Source of the DNA: Paracoccaceae bacterium
Lineage (GTDB): Bacteria; Pseudomonadota; Alphaproteobacteria; Rhodobacterales; Rhodobacteraceae
DNA: 64,000 nt
NCBI GenBank assembly: GCA_020832445.1
Contig: JAFIEO010000030.1
Coordinates: 38,432 to 102,431, forward strand
Direction: 5' to 3'
In this document: in pieces, positions 55,651 to 64,000 of the stretch
How the letters are laid out: each line of letters starts with the position of its first letter
Numbering within the stretch: the stretch's first letter is position 1
Notes under the pieces: model-generated
The model's input: only the letters and a program-made list of their open reading frames with translations
What the model was told of the DNA's origin: nothing
The model's database searches: none
Translations under genes and position numbers: made by a program

Positions 55651-56537
55651 CCGAACGCAAGCCAGAACGTCGCGGATTGGGGCGCGGTTTATCCGCGCTG
55701 ATGGCCGATGTGGCCGCAACCGCGCAGAATGAAGGCACGCAGACCGCACCCAAAACCCGTGATCAGGACATGCCGGTTGAAAAGCTGGTGCCAAACCCTG
55801 ATCAGCCCCGACGGCATTTTGACGACACCGCACTGGCGGAACTTGCGGCCTCGATCAAGGAAAAGGGTGTCATCCAGCCGCTTATTGTCCGGCCGAAGGG
55901 TGATATGTTTGAAATTATCGCGGGCGAGCGGCGCTGGCGGGCAGCGCAGCGTGCGCAAGTGCATGAAGTGCCTGTAATTATTCGGGATTTTACCGACACG
56001 GAAGTGTTGGAAATCGCGATTATTGAGAATATCCAGCGTGCAGACCTGAACCCTGTCGAAGAGGCGATGGGGTATCGGCAGTTGATTGAACGGTTTGGCC
56101 ATACGCAGGAAAAACTGGCCGAAGCGATGGGGAAAAGCCGTTCGCATATTGCCAACCTGATGCGCTTGCTGACATTGCCCGACGATGTTCAGGCCATGTT
56201 GCGAGAGGGGCGGTTAAGCGCGGGTCATGCGCGCGCCTTGATCACGGCTGATCTGCCGTCCACACTTGCCCGCAAGGTTGTGGCCGAAGGGCTAAGCGTG
56301 CGCCAGACGGAGGCTTTGGTAAAGAAGCCCGACTCTGCCACCGCCAAGAAATCCGCAACGCGCAAGAACGAAAAAGATGCCGATCTTATTGCCTTGCAAA
56401 ACGATCTGTCCGCGGCGCTGAAACTGCCTGTCGATATTACCTATGACGGCGACGGCAAGGGGCAGGTGGTTATCAAATACCGGTCGATGGATGAAATGGA
56501 CCGCCTGTGCAAGGTTCTGGGCAACCCTATTGTATAA
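55647..56537 (+). CDS. parB: chromosome partitioning protein ParB
   Basis: A 296-residue ParB that binds parS sites and spreads from them. The N-terminal RRGLGRGLSALM is the ParA-stimulating segment. The CTPase box motifs follow (VPNPDQPRRHFD, IAGERRWRAAQRA, IIENIQRADLNPVEEA). A helix-turn-helix follows near residues 150-170 (TQEKLAEAMGKSRSHIANLMRLL), then a dimerisation end. ATGA overlap with parA. Four parS-like sites lie within 7 kb, as expected for the chromosomal system. Confidence 0.97.
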   Translation: MTERKPERRGLGRGLSALMADVAATAQNEGTQTAPKTRDQDMPVEKLVPNPDQPRRHFDDTALAELAASIKEKGVIQPLIVRPKGDMFEIIAGERRWRAAQRAQVHEVPVIIRDFTDTEVLEIAIIENIQRADLNPVEEAMGYRQLIERFGHTQEKLAEAMGKSRSHIANLMRLLTLPDDVQAMLREGRLSAGHARALITADLPSTLARKVVAEGLSVRQTEALVKKPDSATAKKSATRKNEKDADLIALQNDLSAALKLPVDITYDGDGKGQVVIKYRSMDEMDRLCKVLGNPIV

Positions 56538-57687
56538 GCAGTTCGCGCAGCAGGGCGTTTAATATGGGGCGTCCTGTTACCGTTGCGGCAATGCGGTCGC
56601 CGCTTTTGGTCATGAACCCGTCAGCAACAAGCGAATCGATGCGGTTTTCCGGCAGGGGCTGCCCTGCAAGTGTTTGATATCGCTTAACATCAGCACCTTC
56701 GGTCAAACGCAGTGACATCATCAGATATTCCAGCGCCTGTTCATCGCGGGGTATGGTCTGGGGCGGGCTTTCGCCGTGGCCTGTAGTGTTGACCTGATCC
56801 AGCCATGTTTGGGGTTGCAGGGGTGTTTGCGTGGCAATGCGGGCGCTGTCCGTGGTCAGCCGCCCATGTGCGCCGGGACCGATGCCCGCATAATCACCAT
56901 AGCGCCAGTAAATCAGGTTATGGCGTGATTGCGCGCCGTTGCGGGCATGATTGGAAATTTCATAGGCGGGCATATTATGCGCATCGCAGATTTCCTGCGT
57001 TATCATATACATATCTGCGGAAATTTCGTCATCGGGCAGGCCCTTAAGCCCACCTTGCGCATGGCGCGCGCCGAATGCCGTGCCGGATTCGATGGTCAGT
57101 TGATACAGCGACAGGTGATCAACGGCCATGGACAGCGCCTGACTCAATTCTTCGCGCCATTGTGCCAATGTCTGGAACTGCCGCGCATAGATCAGGTCGA
57201 AACTGACACGGTCAAAGGTAGCGCGCGCAATATCGAATGCAGCGCGCCCTTCGGCCACGGAATGCAGGCGACCAAGGCGCTTTAGATCCGCATCATTCAG
57301 CGCCTGAATGCCCATGGAAATGCGGTTGACGCCCGTGCTGGCATAGGCACGAAAGCGCCCCGCCTCGACCGATGACGGGTTTGCTTCCAGCGTCACTTCG
57401 AAATCATTGGCGGTGGTCCAGCGGGCGCGGATACGCTCCAGCAGGGCCGCCACGATTTCGGGGTCCATCAGGCTGGGGGTGCCGCCGCCGAAAAAAACCG
57501 TGTTCAGCAGGCGGTCGCCGGTTGTCAGCGCGATGCGGTCAATTTCCGACAGATAGGCCGTGGCCCATGCGCGCTGGTCTATATGGGCGGCGACATGGCT
57601 GTTAAAATCGCAATAGGGGCATTTCGACTGGCAGAAGGGCCAATGAATATACAGGCCAAAGCCGCCATTCTGCCAGTCTTGCATCAT
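56527..57687 (-). CDS. hemW: radical SAM protein HemW (heme chaperone)
   Basis: A 386-residue radical-SAM protein with CQSKCPYCDF (the 4Fe-4S CxxxCxxC cluster), FFGGGTPSLM, and GIGPGAHGRL near the C-terminal part. It is HemW-like, a heme-transfer chaperone long misannotated as an oxygen-independent coproporphyrinogen oxidase. It is convergent with parB, with the two coding ends overlapping by 11 bases. It starts ATGATG at 57687, so an initiation three bases later is equally plausible. Confidence 0.94.
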   Translation of the reverse strand: MMQDWQNGGFGLYIHWPFCQSKCPYCDFNSHVAAHIDQRAWATAYLSEIDRIALTTGDRLLNTVFFGGGTPSLMDPEIVAALLERIRARWTTANDFEVTLEANPSSVEAGRFRAYASTGVNRISMGIQALNDADLKRLGRLHSVAEGRAAFDIARATFDRVSFDLIYARQFQTLAQWREELSQALSMAVDHLSLYQLTIESGTAFGARHAQGGLKGLPDDEISADMYMITQEICDAHNMPAYEISNHARNGAQSRHNLIYWRYGDYAGIGPGAHGRLTTDSARIATQTPLQPQTWLDQVNTTGHGESPPQTIPRDEQALEYLMMSLRLTEGADVKRYQTLAGQPLPENRIDSLVADGFMTKSGDRIAATVTGRPILNALLRELLIQ

Positions 57688-58071
57688 TCAGCCTTTCAGG
57701 GCGGTCACTTCGATCTCGACCAGCATTTCGGGCTTGATCAGACCGGCGATAACCATTGTGGCGGCGGGGCGAATGTCGCCCATCGCCTCGCCCAGGGCGG
57801 GCAGCAGGTCATCCAGCAGGGCGGCATCCGTCAGGGTGTATTGCACGCGCACAATATCATCCATCGTAAAGCCCCCTTCAGACAGTGCCTTGGCGATGGT
57901 GGCAAAGCAGTTGCGGGCCTGATCGGCGACGCTTTCGGGCATTGTCATGGTGGCATAATCATAGCCGGTGACACCGGATACGAAGCACCAATCCCCTTTG
58001 ACCACAGCGCGGCTATAGCCCATGGTTTTTTCAAATGGCGATCCGGTCGAGATGCGTTTCACGTGAAACAT
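57688..58071 (-). CDS. RidA/YjgF-family protein
   Basis: A 127-residue member of the RidA family of imine/enamine deaminases, with VSGVTGYDYATMTMPES, QARNCFATIAKALSEGG and IRPAATMVIAGLIKPEMLVEIEVTA. RidA proteins clear reactive enamines produced by PLP enzymes. Its start and the end of the rdgB gene overlap in a parS-like site, and the N-terminus reads MFHVKRIST. It directly abuts the start of hemW. Confidence 0.85.
   Translation of the reverse strand: MFHVKRISTGSPFEKTMGYSRAVVKGDWCFVSGVTGYDYATMTMPESVADQARNCFATIAKALSEGGFTMDDIVRVQYTLTDAALLDDLLPALGEAMGDIRPAATMVIAGLIKPEMLVEIEVTALKG
58055..58070. promoter_or_regulatory. parS-like site 4
   Basis: CGTTTCACGTGAAACA on the plus strand, one mismatch from consensus. 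It does double coding duty: on the minus strand it spells the end of rdgB (the last residues CFT and the TGA stop) and most of the first codons of the RidA gene (MFHVKR). It is about 8.4 kb from site 1. Confidence 0.85.
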
Positions 58072-58667
58072 CCTTTCAGAAGGGCGGCGATGGCTGCGCC
58101 GCGATGGGAAAGCGCGTTTTTTTCATCTGGCGTCATTTCCGCGAATGTGCGGGACTCTCCATCAGGTTGGAACATGGGGTCGTATCCGTGGCCGGTCTGG
58201 CCGCGATAAGGCCAGACAAGCTGGCCATGAACGAACCCTTCAAACACTTCGTCATGGCCGTCAGGCCATGCGAGAACCAATGTGCAGCAAAACCGCGCCC
58301 GCCATGGTTGGGGTGCGCCGCATTCCAAAAGTTTGGCATGGGTTTTTTCCATTGCCATAATGAAATCGCGCCCGTTCGGGGTTTCCGCCCAATCGGCAGT
58401 GAAAACGCCAGGCGCACCGCCCAGCGCCATGACCTCCAGCCCGGAATCGTCGGCCAGTGCCGGCAGGCCGGTGGCTTGCGCGGCGGCATGTGCCTTGATC
58501 CGCGCATTGCCTATAAAACTGGTTTCGGTCTCGGGCGGTTCGGGCAGGGCATGTTCTGCGGCTGATGTCACCGAAATACCCAATGGTCCCATGATCTGGC
58601 GGAACTCATCCAGTTTGCCCGCGTTATGGGTGGCAACCAGCAGGGCGGTTTCGGAAAACGCCCTCAT
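58059..58667 (-). CDS. rdgB: XTP/dITP diphosphatase
   Basis: A 202-residue Ham1/RdgB enzyme hydrolysing non-canonical purine nucleotides (XTP, dITP). It has [23 protein letters not shown], the GYDPMFQP loop and SHRGAAI. The ATG at 58667 overlaps the rph stop by four bases. The last codons form parS-like site 4. The gene set rph-rdgB-ridA-hemW is read toward parB. Confidence 0.96.
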   Translation of the reverse strand: MRAFSETALLVATHNAGKLDEFRQIMGPLGISVTSAAEHALPEPPETETSFIGNARIKAHAAAQATGLPALADDSGLEVMALGGAPGVFTADWAETPNGRDFIMAMEKTHAKLLECGAPQPWRARFCCTLVLAWPDGHDEVFEGFVHGQLVWPYRGQTGHGYDPMFQPDGESRTFAEMTPDEKNALSHRGAAIAALLKGCFT

Positions 58668-59377
58668 ACGATCGCAGCTTTCTGTGCGGCGACCAGTTCG
58701 CTGACGCCTTTTTCGGCAAGATCCATCAGTGTGTTCATTTCGGTGCGGGAAAAAGTCGCGTCCTCAGCGCTCATCTGTACTTCGACCAGCCTGCCGGACC
58801 TCAGCAGGATAAAGTTTCCGTCAACGCCTGCGGTGCTGTCTTCGGCATAATCCAGATCCAGCACGGGCTGCCCTGCATAGATCCCACAGCTGACAGCCGC
58901 CAAATGGTCTGTGATGGGGTCTGACACGACATCGCCTGCCTTCAGCAGCTTGTTCACGGCCAGCCGCAGGGCGACCCAGCCGCCGGTGATGGCTGCGCAG
59001 CGCGTTCCGCCATCGGCCTGAATAACATCGCAGTCAATGGTGATCTGGCGTTCACCAAGCGCGGAACGGTCCACGCAAGCACGCAAGGAACGGCCAATAA
59101 GCCGTTGAATTTCAACAGTTCTTCCCTGTTGCTTGCCCGATGCAGATTCGCGGCGCATCCGCGTATTGGTTGATCGTGGCAGCATACCGTATTCTGCGGT
59201 GACCCAACCCAGACCAGTGTTGCGCAAAAAGGGCGGTGTGCGATCTTCCAGTGATGCGGTGCAAATCACCTTGGTGTCGCCAACCGTGATCAGGCATGAC
59301 CCTTCGGCATGTTTGGTCACATTGGGTTCGATTGAAATTTCGCGTAAAGTGTCTAACTCACGTCCAGAGGGGCGCAT
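58664..59377 (-). CDS. rph: ribonuclease PH
   Basis: A 237-residue phosphorolytic exonuclease trimming tRNA 3' ends. It has [20 protein letters not shown] at the start, [38 protein letters not shown] and [17 protein letters not shown]. The start is the ATG at 59377 with AAAGGACAG upstream; the frame extends 15 codons further without conservation. It is divergent from hrcA, sharing a 137-base gap. Confidence 0.95.
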   Translation of the reverse strand: MRPSGRELDTLREISIEPNVTKHAEGSCLITVGDTKVICTASLEDRTPPFLRNTGLGWVTAEYGMLPRSTNTRMRRESASGKQQGRTVEIQRLIGRSLRACVDRSALGERQITIDCDVIQADGGTRCAAITGGWVALRLAVNKLLKAGDVVSDPITDHLAAVSCGIYAGQPVLDLDYAEDSTAGVDGNFILLRSGRLVEVQMSAEDATFSRTEMNTLMDLAEKGVSELVAAQKAAIV

Positions 59378-59446
59378 GGCAACTGTCCTTTGCTGTTTGG
59401 TGTCACGCATACAAGCACGCATAGGCCGTGTGCAAGCCTGATACCC

Positions 59447-59470
59447 CTTGAATTATGTGCTGTTTTCAAG
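59447..59470. promoter_or_regulatory. inverted repeat CTTGAA-N12-TTCAAG upstream of hrcA
   Basis: CTTGAA (59447-59452) and TTCAAG (59465-59470) form a six-bp inverted repeat in the rph-hrcA gap, 45 bases from the hrcA start. CTTGAA resembles the -35 of alphaproteobacterial sigma-32 promoters, and T-rich sequence (CGATTTATG) follows at the right distance for a -10. I do not see a CIRCE element. Promoter function is a guess. Confidence 0.4.
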
Positions 59471-59514
59471 TCGATTTATGATGTTCTTAACCAGCATCCG
59501 CCATAAGGTGGCCC

Positions 59515-60594
59515 ATGTCTGAAATACGAAGCTCTGCTGAACTTCTGTCTGAAATGAATGCGCGCTCTCGCGAGGTGTTTCGCAGGGTGGTGGAATCCTA
59601 TCTGGGAACGGGCGCGCCTGTCGGGTCTCGCAGCCTGACCCGCGACATGAGCGAGAAGGTGTCCGCCGCAACTGTGCGCAATGTGATGCAGGATCTGGAA
59701 TATCTGGGCCTGCTGGACAGTCCGCATGTGTCGGCGGGGCGGGTGCCCACGAATCTGGGCCTGCGGTTGTTTGTGGATTCGCTTTTGGAAGTGGCGCCGC
59801 TGGACAATGCCGACCGCGCCAAACTGGACAGCACCATGGGCAGCAATGAACGCGATGTGTCCAGTTTGCTGGATGCGGTGGGTGGTGCGCTTAGCGGTGT
59901 GACACATGGCGCATCATTGGTGTTATCGCCCAAGCATGAAGCGGCGCTGCGCCATATCGAATTTGTCAGTCTTGCCCCCGAAAGGGCCTTGGTCGTGCTG
60001 GTTTTCGTGGACGGGCATGTTGAAAACCGCGTGTTCACCCCGCCGCGCGGGCTGACCCCATCGGCGCTGCGCGAGGCTGCGAATTACCTGAATTCCATGG
60101 TGGAGGGTGCAAGCGTTTCCCAGCTTCTGGGGCGGTTTCGCCGCGAAATCAGCCGCAACCGCCGTGAAATTGACGTGCTGGCCGCGACCCTTGTGGAACA
60201 GGGGCTTGCGATATGGGAAAATGAAGGCGAACCGCAGGAACGCCTGATTGTGCGCGGGCGCGCGAATCTGCTTGACGAAGGGGCCGGCACTGAAGATATC
60301 GACCGCATTCGGACCCTGTTCGATGATCTGGAACGCAAGCGTGATATTGCGGAATTTCTGGAACTGACTGAACAGGGCGAAGGCGTGCGCATTTTTATCG
60401 GGGCAGAAAACAGACTTTTTTCGCTTACGGGTTCAAGTCTGGTGGTTTCCCCTTATATGAACGCAGAACGCAAGATTATTGGCGCTGTCGGCGTGATCGG
60501 CCCTACGCGGCTGAATTACGGGCGGATTGTGCCGATTGTGGATTATACTGCGCAGCTTGTTGGCCGGATCTTGTCCGACCGGCAGGCAGAGTGA
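59515..60594 (+). CDS. hrcA: heat-inducible transcription repressor HrcA
   Basis: A 359-residue repressor of class I heat-shock genes through the CIRCE operator. N-terminal winged-helix (REVFRRVVESYLGTGAPVGSRSL, VSAATVRNVMQDLEYLGLLDSPHVSAGR) is followed by a GAF-like dimerisation core. Length is normal. It heads a two-gene unit with grpE, the standard arrangement. No CIRCE motif lies in front of it, so its targets are probably elsewhere (groES-groEL). Confidence 0.95.
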   Translation: MSEIRSSAELLSEMNARSREVFRRVVESYLGTGAPVGSRSLTRDMSEKVSAATVRNVMQDLEYLGLLDSPHVSAGRVPTNLGLRLFVDSLLEVAPLDNADRAKLDSTMGSNERDVSSLLDAVGGALSGVTHGASLVLSPKHEAALRHIEFVSLAPERALVVLVFVDGHVENRVFTPPRGLTPSALREAANYLNSMVEGASVSQLLGRFRREISRNRREIDVLAATLVEQGLAIWENEGEPQERLIVRGRANLLDEGAGTEDIDRIRTLFDDLERKRDIAEFLELTEQGEGVRIFIGAENRLFSLTGSSLVVSPYMNAERKIIGAVGVIGPTRLNYGRIVPIVDYTAQLVGRILSDRQAE

Positions 60595-60608
60595 AGGAAA
60601 GTAAAAAG

Positions 60609-61193
60609 ATGGCCGAGCCGAAACCGACACTGCATCCGGAAACCGAAACGGAATTTTCACAGGACCAGACGCCCGAGCAGCAGGCAGATACGCCTGAGGA
60701 TGTGGACCCATATCTGGCACTGGAAGCGGAACTTGAAACCCTGCGCACCCAGCGCGATGAAATGCGTGACCGCATGATGCGCGCCCTGGCCGAGGCTGAA
60801 AACAGCCGCAAGCGCGCCGAAAAAGACCGCCGCGATGCGCAGCTTTATGGCGGGTCCAAGATCGCGCGGGATATTCTGCCAGTCTATGACAACCTGTCGC
60901 GCGCCCTGAATGCGGTGACAGAAGACACGCGCAGCGCCGCTGGTGGTCTGGTTGAAGGTGTGGAACTGACCCTGCGCGAATTGACGAATGTGATGCAGAA
61001 ACACGGTGTTGAACGCATCAGCCCCGAAGTGGGGGACATGTTCGACCCGCATGCACATCAGGCCATGTTTGAAGCGCCGGTTCCGGATTTCAAGGCAGGC
61101 CAGATCATTCAGGTCATGGCGGATGGCTTCAAACTGTATGAACAGCTGTTGCGGCCCGCGCATGTGGGCGTTTCATCGACGCCAGCAGGGTAA
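60609..61193 (+). CDS. grpE: nucleotide exchange factor GrpE
   Basis: A 194-residue GrpE, the DnaK nucleotide-exchange factor. A disordered acidic N-terminus, a long coiled-coil helix (LALEAELETLRTQRDEMRDR), NSRKRAEKDRRDA, and a beta domain ending FKLYEQLLRPAHVGVS follow in order. AAGGAAAG lies before the ATG at 60609. An overlapping GTG at 60591 (GTGA with the hrcA stop) is the alternative and would add six residues. dnaK is not in the window. Confidence 0.95.
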   Translation: MAEPKPTLHPETETEFSQDQTPEQQADTPEDVDPYLALEAELETLRTQRDEMRDRMMRALAEAENSRKRAEKDRRDAQLYGGSKIARDILPVYDNLSRALNAVTEDTRSAAGGLVEGVELTLRELTNVMQKHGVERISPEVGDMFDPHAHQAMFEAPVPDFKAGQIIQVMADGFKLYEQLLRPAHVGVSSTPAG

Positions 61194-61206
61194 CGCACCG
61201 GTTACT

Positions 61207-61230
61207 GAGTATTTCTGGCAAGATGAAATC
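61207..61230 (+). repeat. short recurring intergenic motif, copy 2
   Basis: GAGTATTTCTGG followed by CAAGATGAAATC, one mismatch from the copy at 33655-33678 and again lying where a plus-strand gene (grpE) converges with a minus-strand gene (mutS). Its last base is part of the mutS stop codon. Confidence 0.55.
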
Positions 61231-63860
61231 TATGTCTGGCTTAGGGATTTCAGTTCATACAACAAATCCAGCGCCTGTTTCGGTGACAGCTCGTCCGGGT
61301 TAATCTGGACGAGCTTTTCTGTGGCGGGGTTTGTTTTTGCGGGCTGCGATGCAGGGGCGCGCGCGGCCGAGAACAGCGGCAGATCATCAATCACGGCCTT
61401 GGGGTTTTTGCCCCCTTCGCCCTGCTCCAGGGCGGACAGAACTTCGCGGGCGCGGATGATGACACTGTCGGGCAGCCCCGCCAGACGCGCGACCTGAACC
61501 CCGTAGCTGCGATCGGCGGCGCCACGCTTGACTTCATGCAGGAAGATAACTTCGCCTTCCCATTCCTTGACCGTGACAGTGGCATTTTCCACACCGGACA
61601 ACCGGCCGGCAAGGGCGGTCATTTCGTGGTAATGGGTGGCAAACAGCGCGCGCGTGCGGTTCACGTCATGCAGATGTTCCAGTGTGGCCCATGCAATCGA
61701 CAGCCCGTCATAGGTGGCCGTGCCGCGCCCGATTTCGTCCAGAATGACCAGCGCGCGATCATCGGCCTGATTAAGGATCGCGGCGGTTTCGACCATTTCA
61801 ACCATGAAGGTTGACCGCCCGCGCGCCAGATCGTCGCTGGCCCCCACGCGGCTGAAAACCTGACTGACAAGGCCGATATGCGCATTGGTCGCGGGCACCC
61901 ATGCGCCCATTTGCGCCAGAATGGCAATCAGGGCGTTCTGGCGCAGAAAGGTGGATTTACCCGCCATGTTGGGACCCGTCAGCAGCCAGATTGCCGCACC
62001 GTCAGTGGCACCAAGTTCGCAATCATTTGCAATGAACGTGCCCCCGCTGCGCGCCAGTGCAGCCTCGACCACCGGATGGCGGCCGCCTGTCACGGTAAAG
62101 GCGCGCGATGTGTCCAGACGTGGCGCGCACCAGTTACGCGCCAGCGCCAGATCGGCCAGTGCGGCCGCAAGGTCAATCTCGGCCAGTGCGCGGGCGGTTC
62201 GGGCCAGATGGTCGGCGCTGGCCAGAATGGCGTCGCGCAGCTGTGCAAACAGGCGCTTTTCAATCTCCAGCGCGCGGGAACCGGCATTCAGAATGCGGGT
62301 TTCCATTTCCGACAGATCAACCGTGGTGAAGCGCACCTGATTGGCAGTGGTCTGGCGGTGGATATAGCGCGCAGACAGCGGATCGGACAGCATGCGGTCC
62401 GCATGCGTGCTGGTGACTTCGATGAAATAGCCCAGCACATTGTTATGCTTGATCTTTAGCGACGTGATGCCGGTATCTTGTGCATATTCGGCCTGCATTT
62501 GCGCAATCACGCTGCGCCCTTCGTCGCGTAGCTTGCGGGCCTCGTCCAGGTTCGTGTCATGGCCGGGCGCGATAAAGCCGCCGTCGCGTGCCAGCAGCGG
62601 CGGTTCGGCCACAAGGGCTGCGTCCAGCAGCTCCAGCAGCCGGTCGTGCCCTGTCAGCGCGTCAGCTGCATCTGACAGCAAGGCAGGGGCCGTGTGTTTG
62701 GCAAGAAGGGCGTCGATTTCGATGGCCTGTGTCAGGGTGTTGCGAATGGCTGCCATGTCGCGCGGTCCCGCGCGGTCCAGTGCCAGTCGCGACAGGGCGC
62801 GGTCCAGATCAGGCACTTCGGACAGCGAGGCGCGCAGATCATCGCGAAGGCGGGTGTGGGTGTGCAGGAAGGTCACGGCGGTCTGACGCTCAAGGATCGT
62901 GTCCAGCCGTGCCGAGGGCGATGACAGCCGCCGTTCCAGCAACCGCGCGCCTGCCGATGTTACCGTGCGGTCGATGACATTCAGAAGCGCGCCATCACGC
63001 CCGCCTGTCAGCGATTGTGTCAGTTCCAGATTGCGGCGGGTGGCGGCGTCAATCTGGACAAGATCACCGGCTGCGTCGTGCGCGGGCGGGTGCAGTAGCG
63101 GCAGTTTACCACGTTGGGTCAGGTCCAGATAATCGACCAGCCCCCCAAGGGCCGCACGTTCCGCGCGGCTGAACTGGCCAAAACCGTCAAGCGTTTGCAC
63201 CTTATAAAGATCGCACAGGCGCTTTTCTGCGGCCTGACTGTCGAAACTGGCAGGGGCAAGCGGCGTCAGGGCCGCACCCATATCATCGGCAATTTCGCGC
63301 AGGGTTTCCGCCTGTGTGTCGCTGACCAGTATTTCGCGCGGGGCAAGCCGCGCAAGTTCGGGACCAAGGCGCATGCGGGTGCAGGGCATGACGCGCACCT
63401 GCCCGGTGGATATGTCCGCCCATGCCAGCGCCCCCTCGTCGCGCAATTCGATGAACGCGGCAAGAAAGTTGTGGCGCCGCGCGTCAAGAAGTGAATCTTC
63501 GGTCAGGGTGCCGGGGGTGACAAGGCGCACGACATCGCGCTGCACCACCGATTTATAGCCGCGTTTCCTGGCTTGTTCGGGGGTTTCCATCTGCTCGGCG
63601 ATGGCCACGCGAAACCCCTTGCGGATAAGTGTCAGAAGATACCCTTCTGCGGCGTGATGGGGCACGCCGCACATGGCGATGTCCTTGCCCAGATGCTTGC
63701 CGCGTTTGGTCAGGGCAATATCAAGGGCGGCAGCGGCGGCGATGGCATCGTCAAAGAACAATTCATAGAAATCGCCCATGCGGTAGAACAACAGCGCCTC
63801 TGGGTGCTGCTCTTTGACTTGCAGGTATTGGGCCATCATGGGGGTGACGGTTTCGTTCAC
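61230..63860 (-). CDS. mutS: DNA mismatch repair protein MutS
   Basis: An 876-residue MutS. The mismatch-binding FYRMGDFYELFFDDA lies near the N-terminus, followed by a connector, lever and clamp. The ATPase has GPNMAGKSTFLRQNALIAILAQMG, then ST(F/D)EIG-type DEIGRGTATYDGLSIAWA and FATHYHEMTAL. I start it at the GTG at 63860 (VNETVTPMMAQYLQVKEQ), with AAGGAA nine bases upstream. The longer frame toward the right edge runs into the GC-homopolymer tract and is spurious. Confidence 0.96.
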   Translation of the reverse strand: MNETVTPMMAQYLQVKEQHPEALLFYRMGDFYELFFDDAIAAAAALDIALTKRGKHLGKDIAMCGVPHHAAEGYLLTLIRKGFRVAIAEQMETPEQARKRGYKSVVQRDVVRLVTPGTLTEDSLLDARRHNFLAAFIELRDEGALAWADISTGQVRVMPCTRMRLGPELARLAPREILVSDTQAETLREIADDMGAALTPLAPASFDSQAAEKRLCDLYKVQTLDGFGQFSRAERAALGGLVDYLDLTQRGKLPLLHPPAHDAAGDLVQIDAATRRNLELTQSLTGGRDGALLNVIDRTVTSAGARLLERRLSSPSARLDTILERQTAVTFLHTHTRLRDDLRASLSEVPDLDRALSRLALDRAGPRDMAAIRNTLTQAIEIDALLAKHTAPALLSDAADALTGHDRLLELLDAALVAEPPLLARDGGFIAPGHDTNLDEARKLRDEGRSVIAQMQAEYAQDTGITSLKIKHNNVLGYFIEVTSTHADRMLSDPLSARYIHRQTTANQVRFTTVDLSEMETRILNAGSRALEIEKRLFAQLRDAILASADHLARTARALAEIDLAAALADLALARNWCAPRLDTSRAFTVTGGRHPVVEAALARSGGTFIANDCELGATDGAAIWLLTGPNMAGKSTFLRQNALIAILAQMGAWVPATNAHIGLVSQVFSRVGASDDLARGRSTFMVEMVETAAILNQADDRALVILDEIGRGTATYDGLSIAWATLEHLHDVNRTRALFATHYHEMTALAGRLSGVENATVTVKEWEGEVIFLHEVKRGAADRSYGVQVARLAGLPDSVIIRAREVLSALEQGEGGKNPKAVIDDLPLFSAARAPASQPAKTNPATEKLVQINPDELSPKQALDLLYELKSLSQT

Positions 63861-63907
63861 GGGGGAATGTTCCTTGTGGGGCTGTTTGCGGGAAGGTAAC
63901 GAAAGGC

Positions 63908-63972
63908 GCGGGCGGGGGGGGGGGCGCGGGGGGCGCCCCCCCCCCCCCCCGGGGGGGCGGAGGCGGCGCGCG
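63908..63972. other. G/C homopolymer tract, probable contig-end artefact
   Basis: The sequence contains a run of 11 G (63914-63924), a run of 15 C (63936-63950) and seven G right after it, within about 65 bases of pure G/C apart from two A. Nothing like it occurs elsewhere in the window. It lies just before the right edge and upstream of mutS, where a promoter would be expected. I see no gene in it and read it as low-quality assembly. Confidence 0.7.
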
Positions 63973-64000
63973 CCTCGCCCAAGCACAAACAGCAAATACA

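Noticed and set aside
59378..59514. CIRCE operator (TTAGCACTC-N9-GAGTGCTAA) in front of hrcA
   Set aside because: Neither half-site occurs. Only a CTTGAA/TTCAAG inverted repeat is seen.
61230..63995. 921-residue MutS extending to the right edge
   Set aside because: The extra 45 residues translate the G/C homopolymer tract (runs of P, R and G). MutS homology begins at the GTG at 63860.
1..64000. tRNA, rRNA, CRISPR arrays, insertion sequences, prophage
   Set aside because: No cloverleaf, rRNA-like segment, regular spacer repeats, transposase or phage genes were recognised on either strand.

Overview
The window looks like a stretch of the main chromosome of an alphaproteobacterium of the Rhodobacterales (Rhodobacteraceae). 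It is GC-rich. It has the order dnaQ-coaE-aroE-maf / AT-rich gap / hemJ-rho-mnmE-mnmG-rsmG-parA-parB, which is typical of the replication-origin neighbourhood in this order. Polyhydroxybutyrate genes, tamA-tamB and an RTX-type protein also fit. No rRNA, tRNA, CRISPR array, prophage or insertion-sequence transposase was seen.

Layout. (1) 1-6.8 kb: the start of a glutathionyl-hydroquinone reductase gene, patB, the def / def-like / fmt trio for N-terminal formyl handling, trmB, an FKBP isomerase, a calcium-binding RTX-type protein and rpsO. (2) 6.9-23.2 kb: one uninterrupted plus-strand gene train in which surface-polysaccharide genes (a tyrosine-kinase-like ATPase with a broken P-loop, a Wzz/GumC chain-length protein, a Wzy/ligase-like membrane protein) run directly into a type I polyketide synthase, a glycosyltransferase, an NRPS with a luciferase-like monooxygenase inside its adenylation domain, and a phosphopantetheinyl transferase. 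This is the most unusual part of the window. (3) 23.5-32 kb: a small exported protein, a copper-chaperone pair, and the minus-strand set tamA-tamB-SDR-crotonase. (4) 32-46 kb: ahcY, trhO, pncA-pncB, phbA/phbB, hspQ, an RsbV/RsbW-type switch pair, a second thiolase, a free-methionine sulfoxide reductase-like protein, a DMT exporter, another SDR, an HD hydrolase and hemF. (5) 46-64 kb: the origin region with a predicted oriC (about 48.79-49.17 kb), four parS-like sites, the parAB genes, then hemW, a RidA protein, rdgB, rph, hrcA, grpE and mutS.

How the genes work together. The 16-kb train predicts a small glycosylated or polysaccharide-associated product. The NRPS has an N-formyltransferase domain and a glycine-like specificity code, with a luciferase-type oxygenase embedded in its A domain. 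The PKS carries KS-AT-KR-DH-ACP-TE, with DH after KR. The PPTase at the end, translationally coupled to the NRPS, would activate both carrier domains. The origin region combines replication start, chromosome partition (parS sites built into the start codons or bodies of mnmG, rsmG and a ridA-like gene) and housekeeping genes.

Repeats. A 155-bp palindromic intergenic element occurs twice (3.6 and 46.0 kb). A 108-bp element with inverted ends lies at 23.9 kb and supplies the stop codon of the copper chaperone gene. A short motif recurs at 33.66 and 61.21 kb. The last ~100 bases contain long G and C runs that look like a contig-end artefact.
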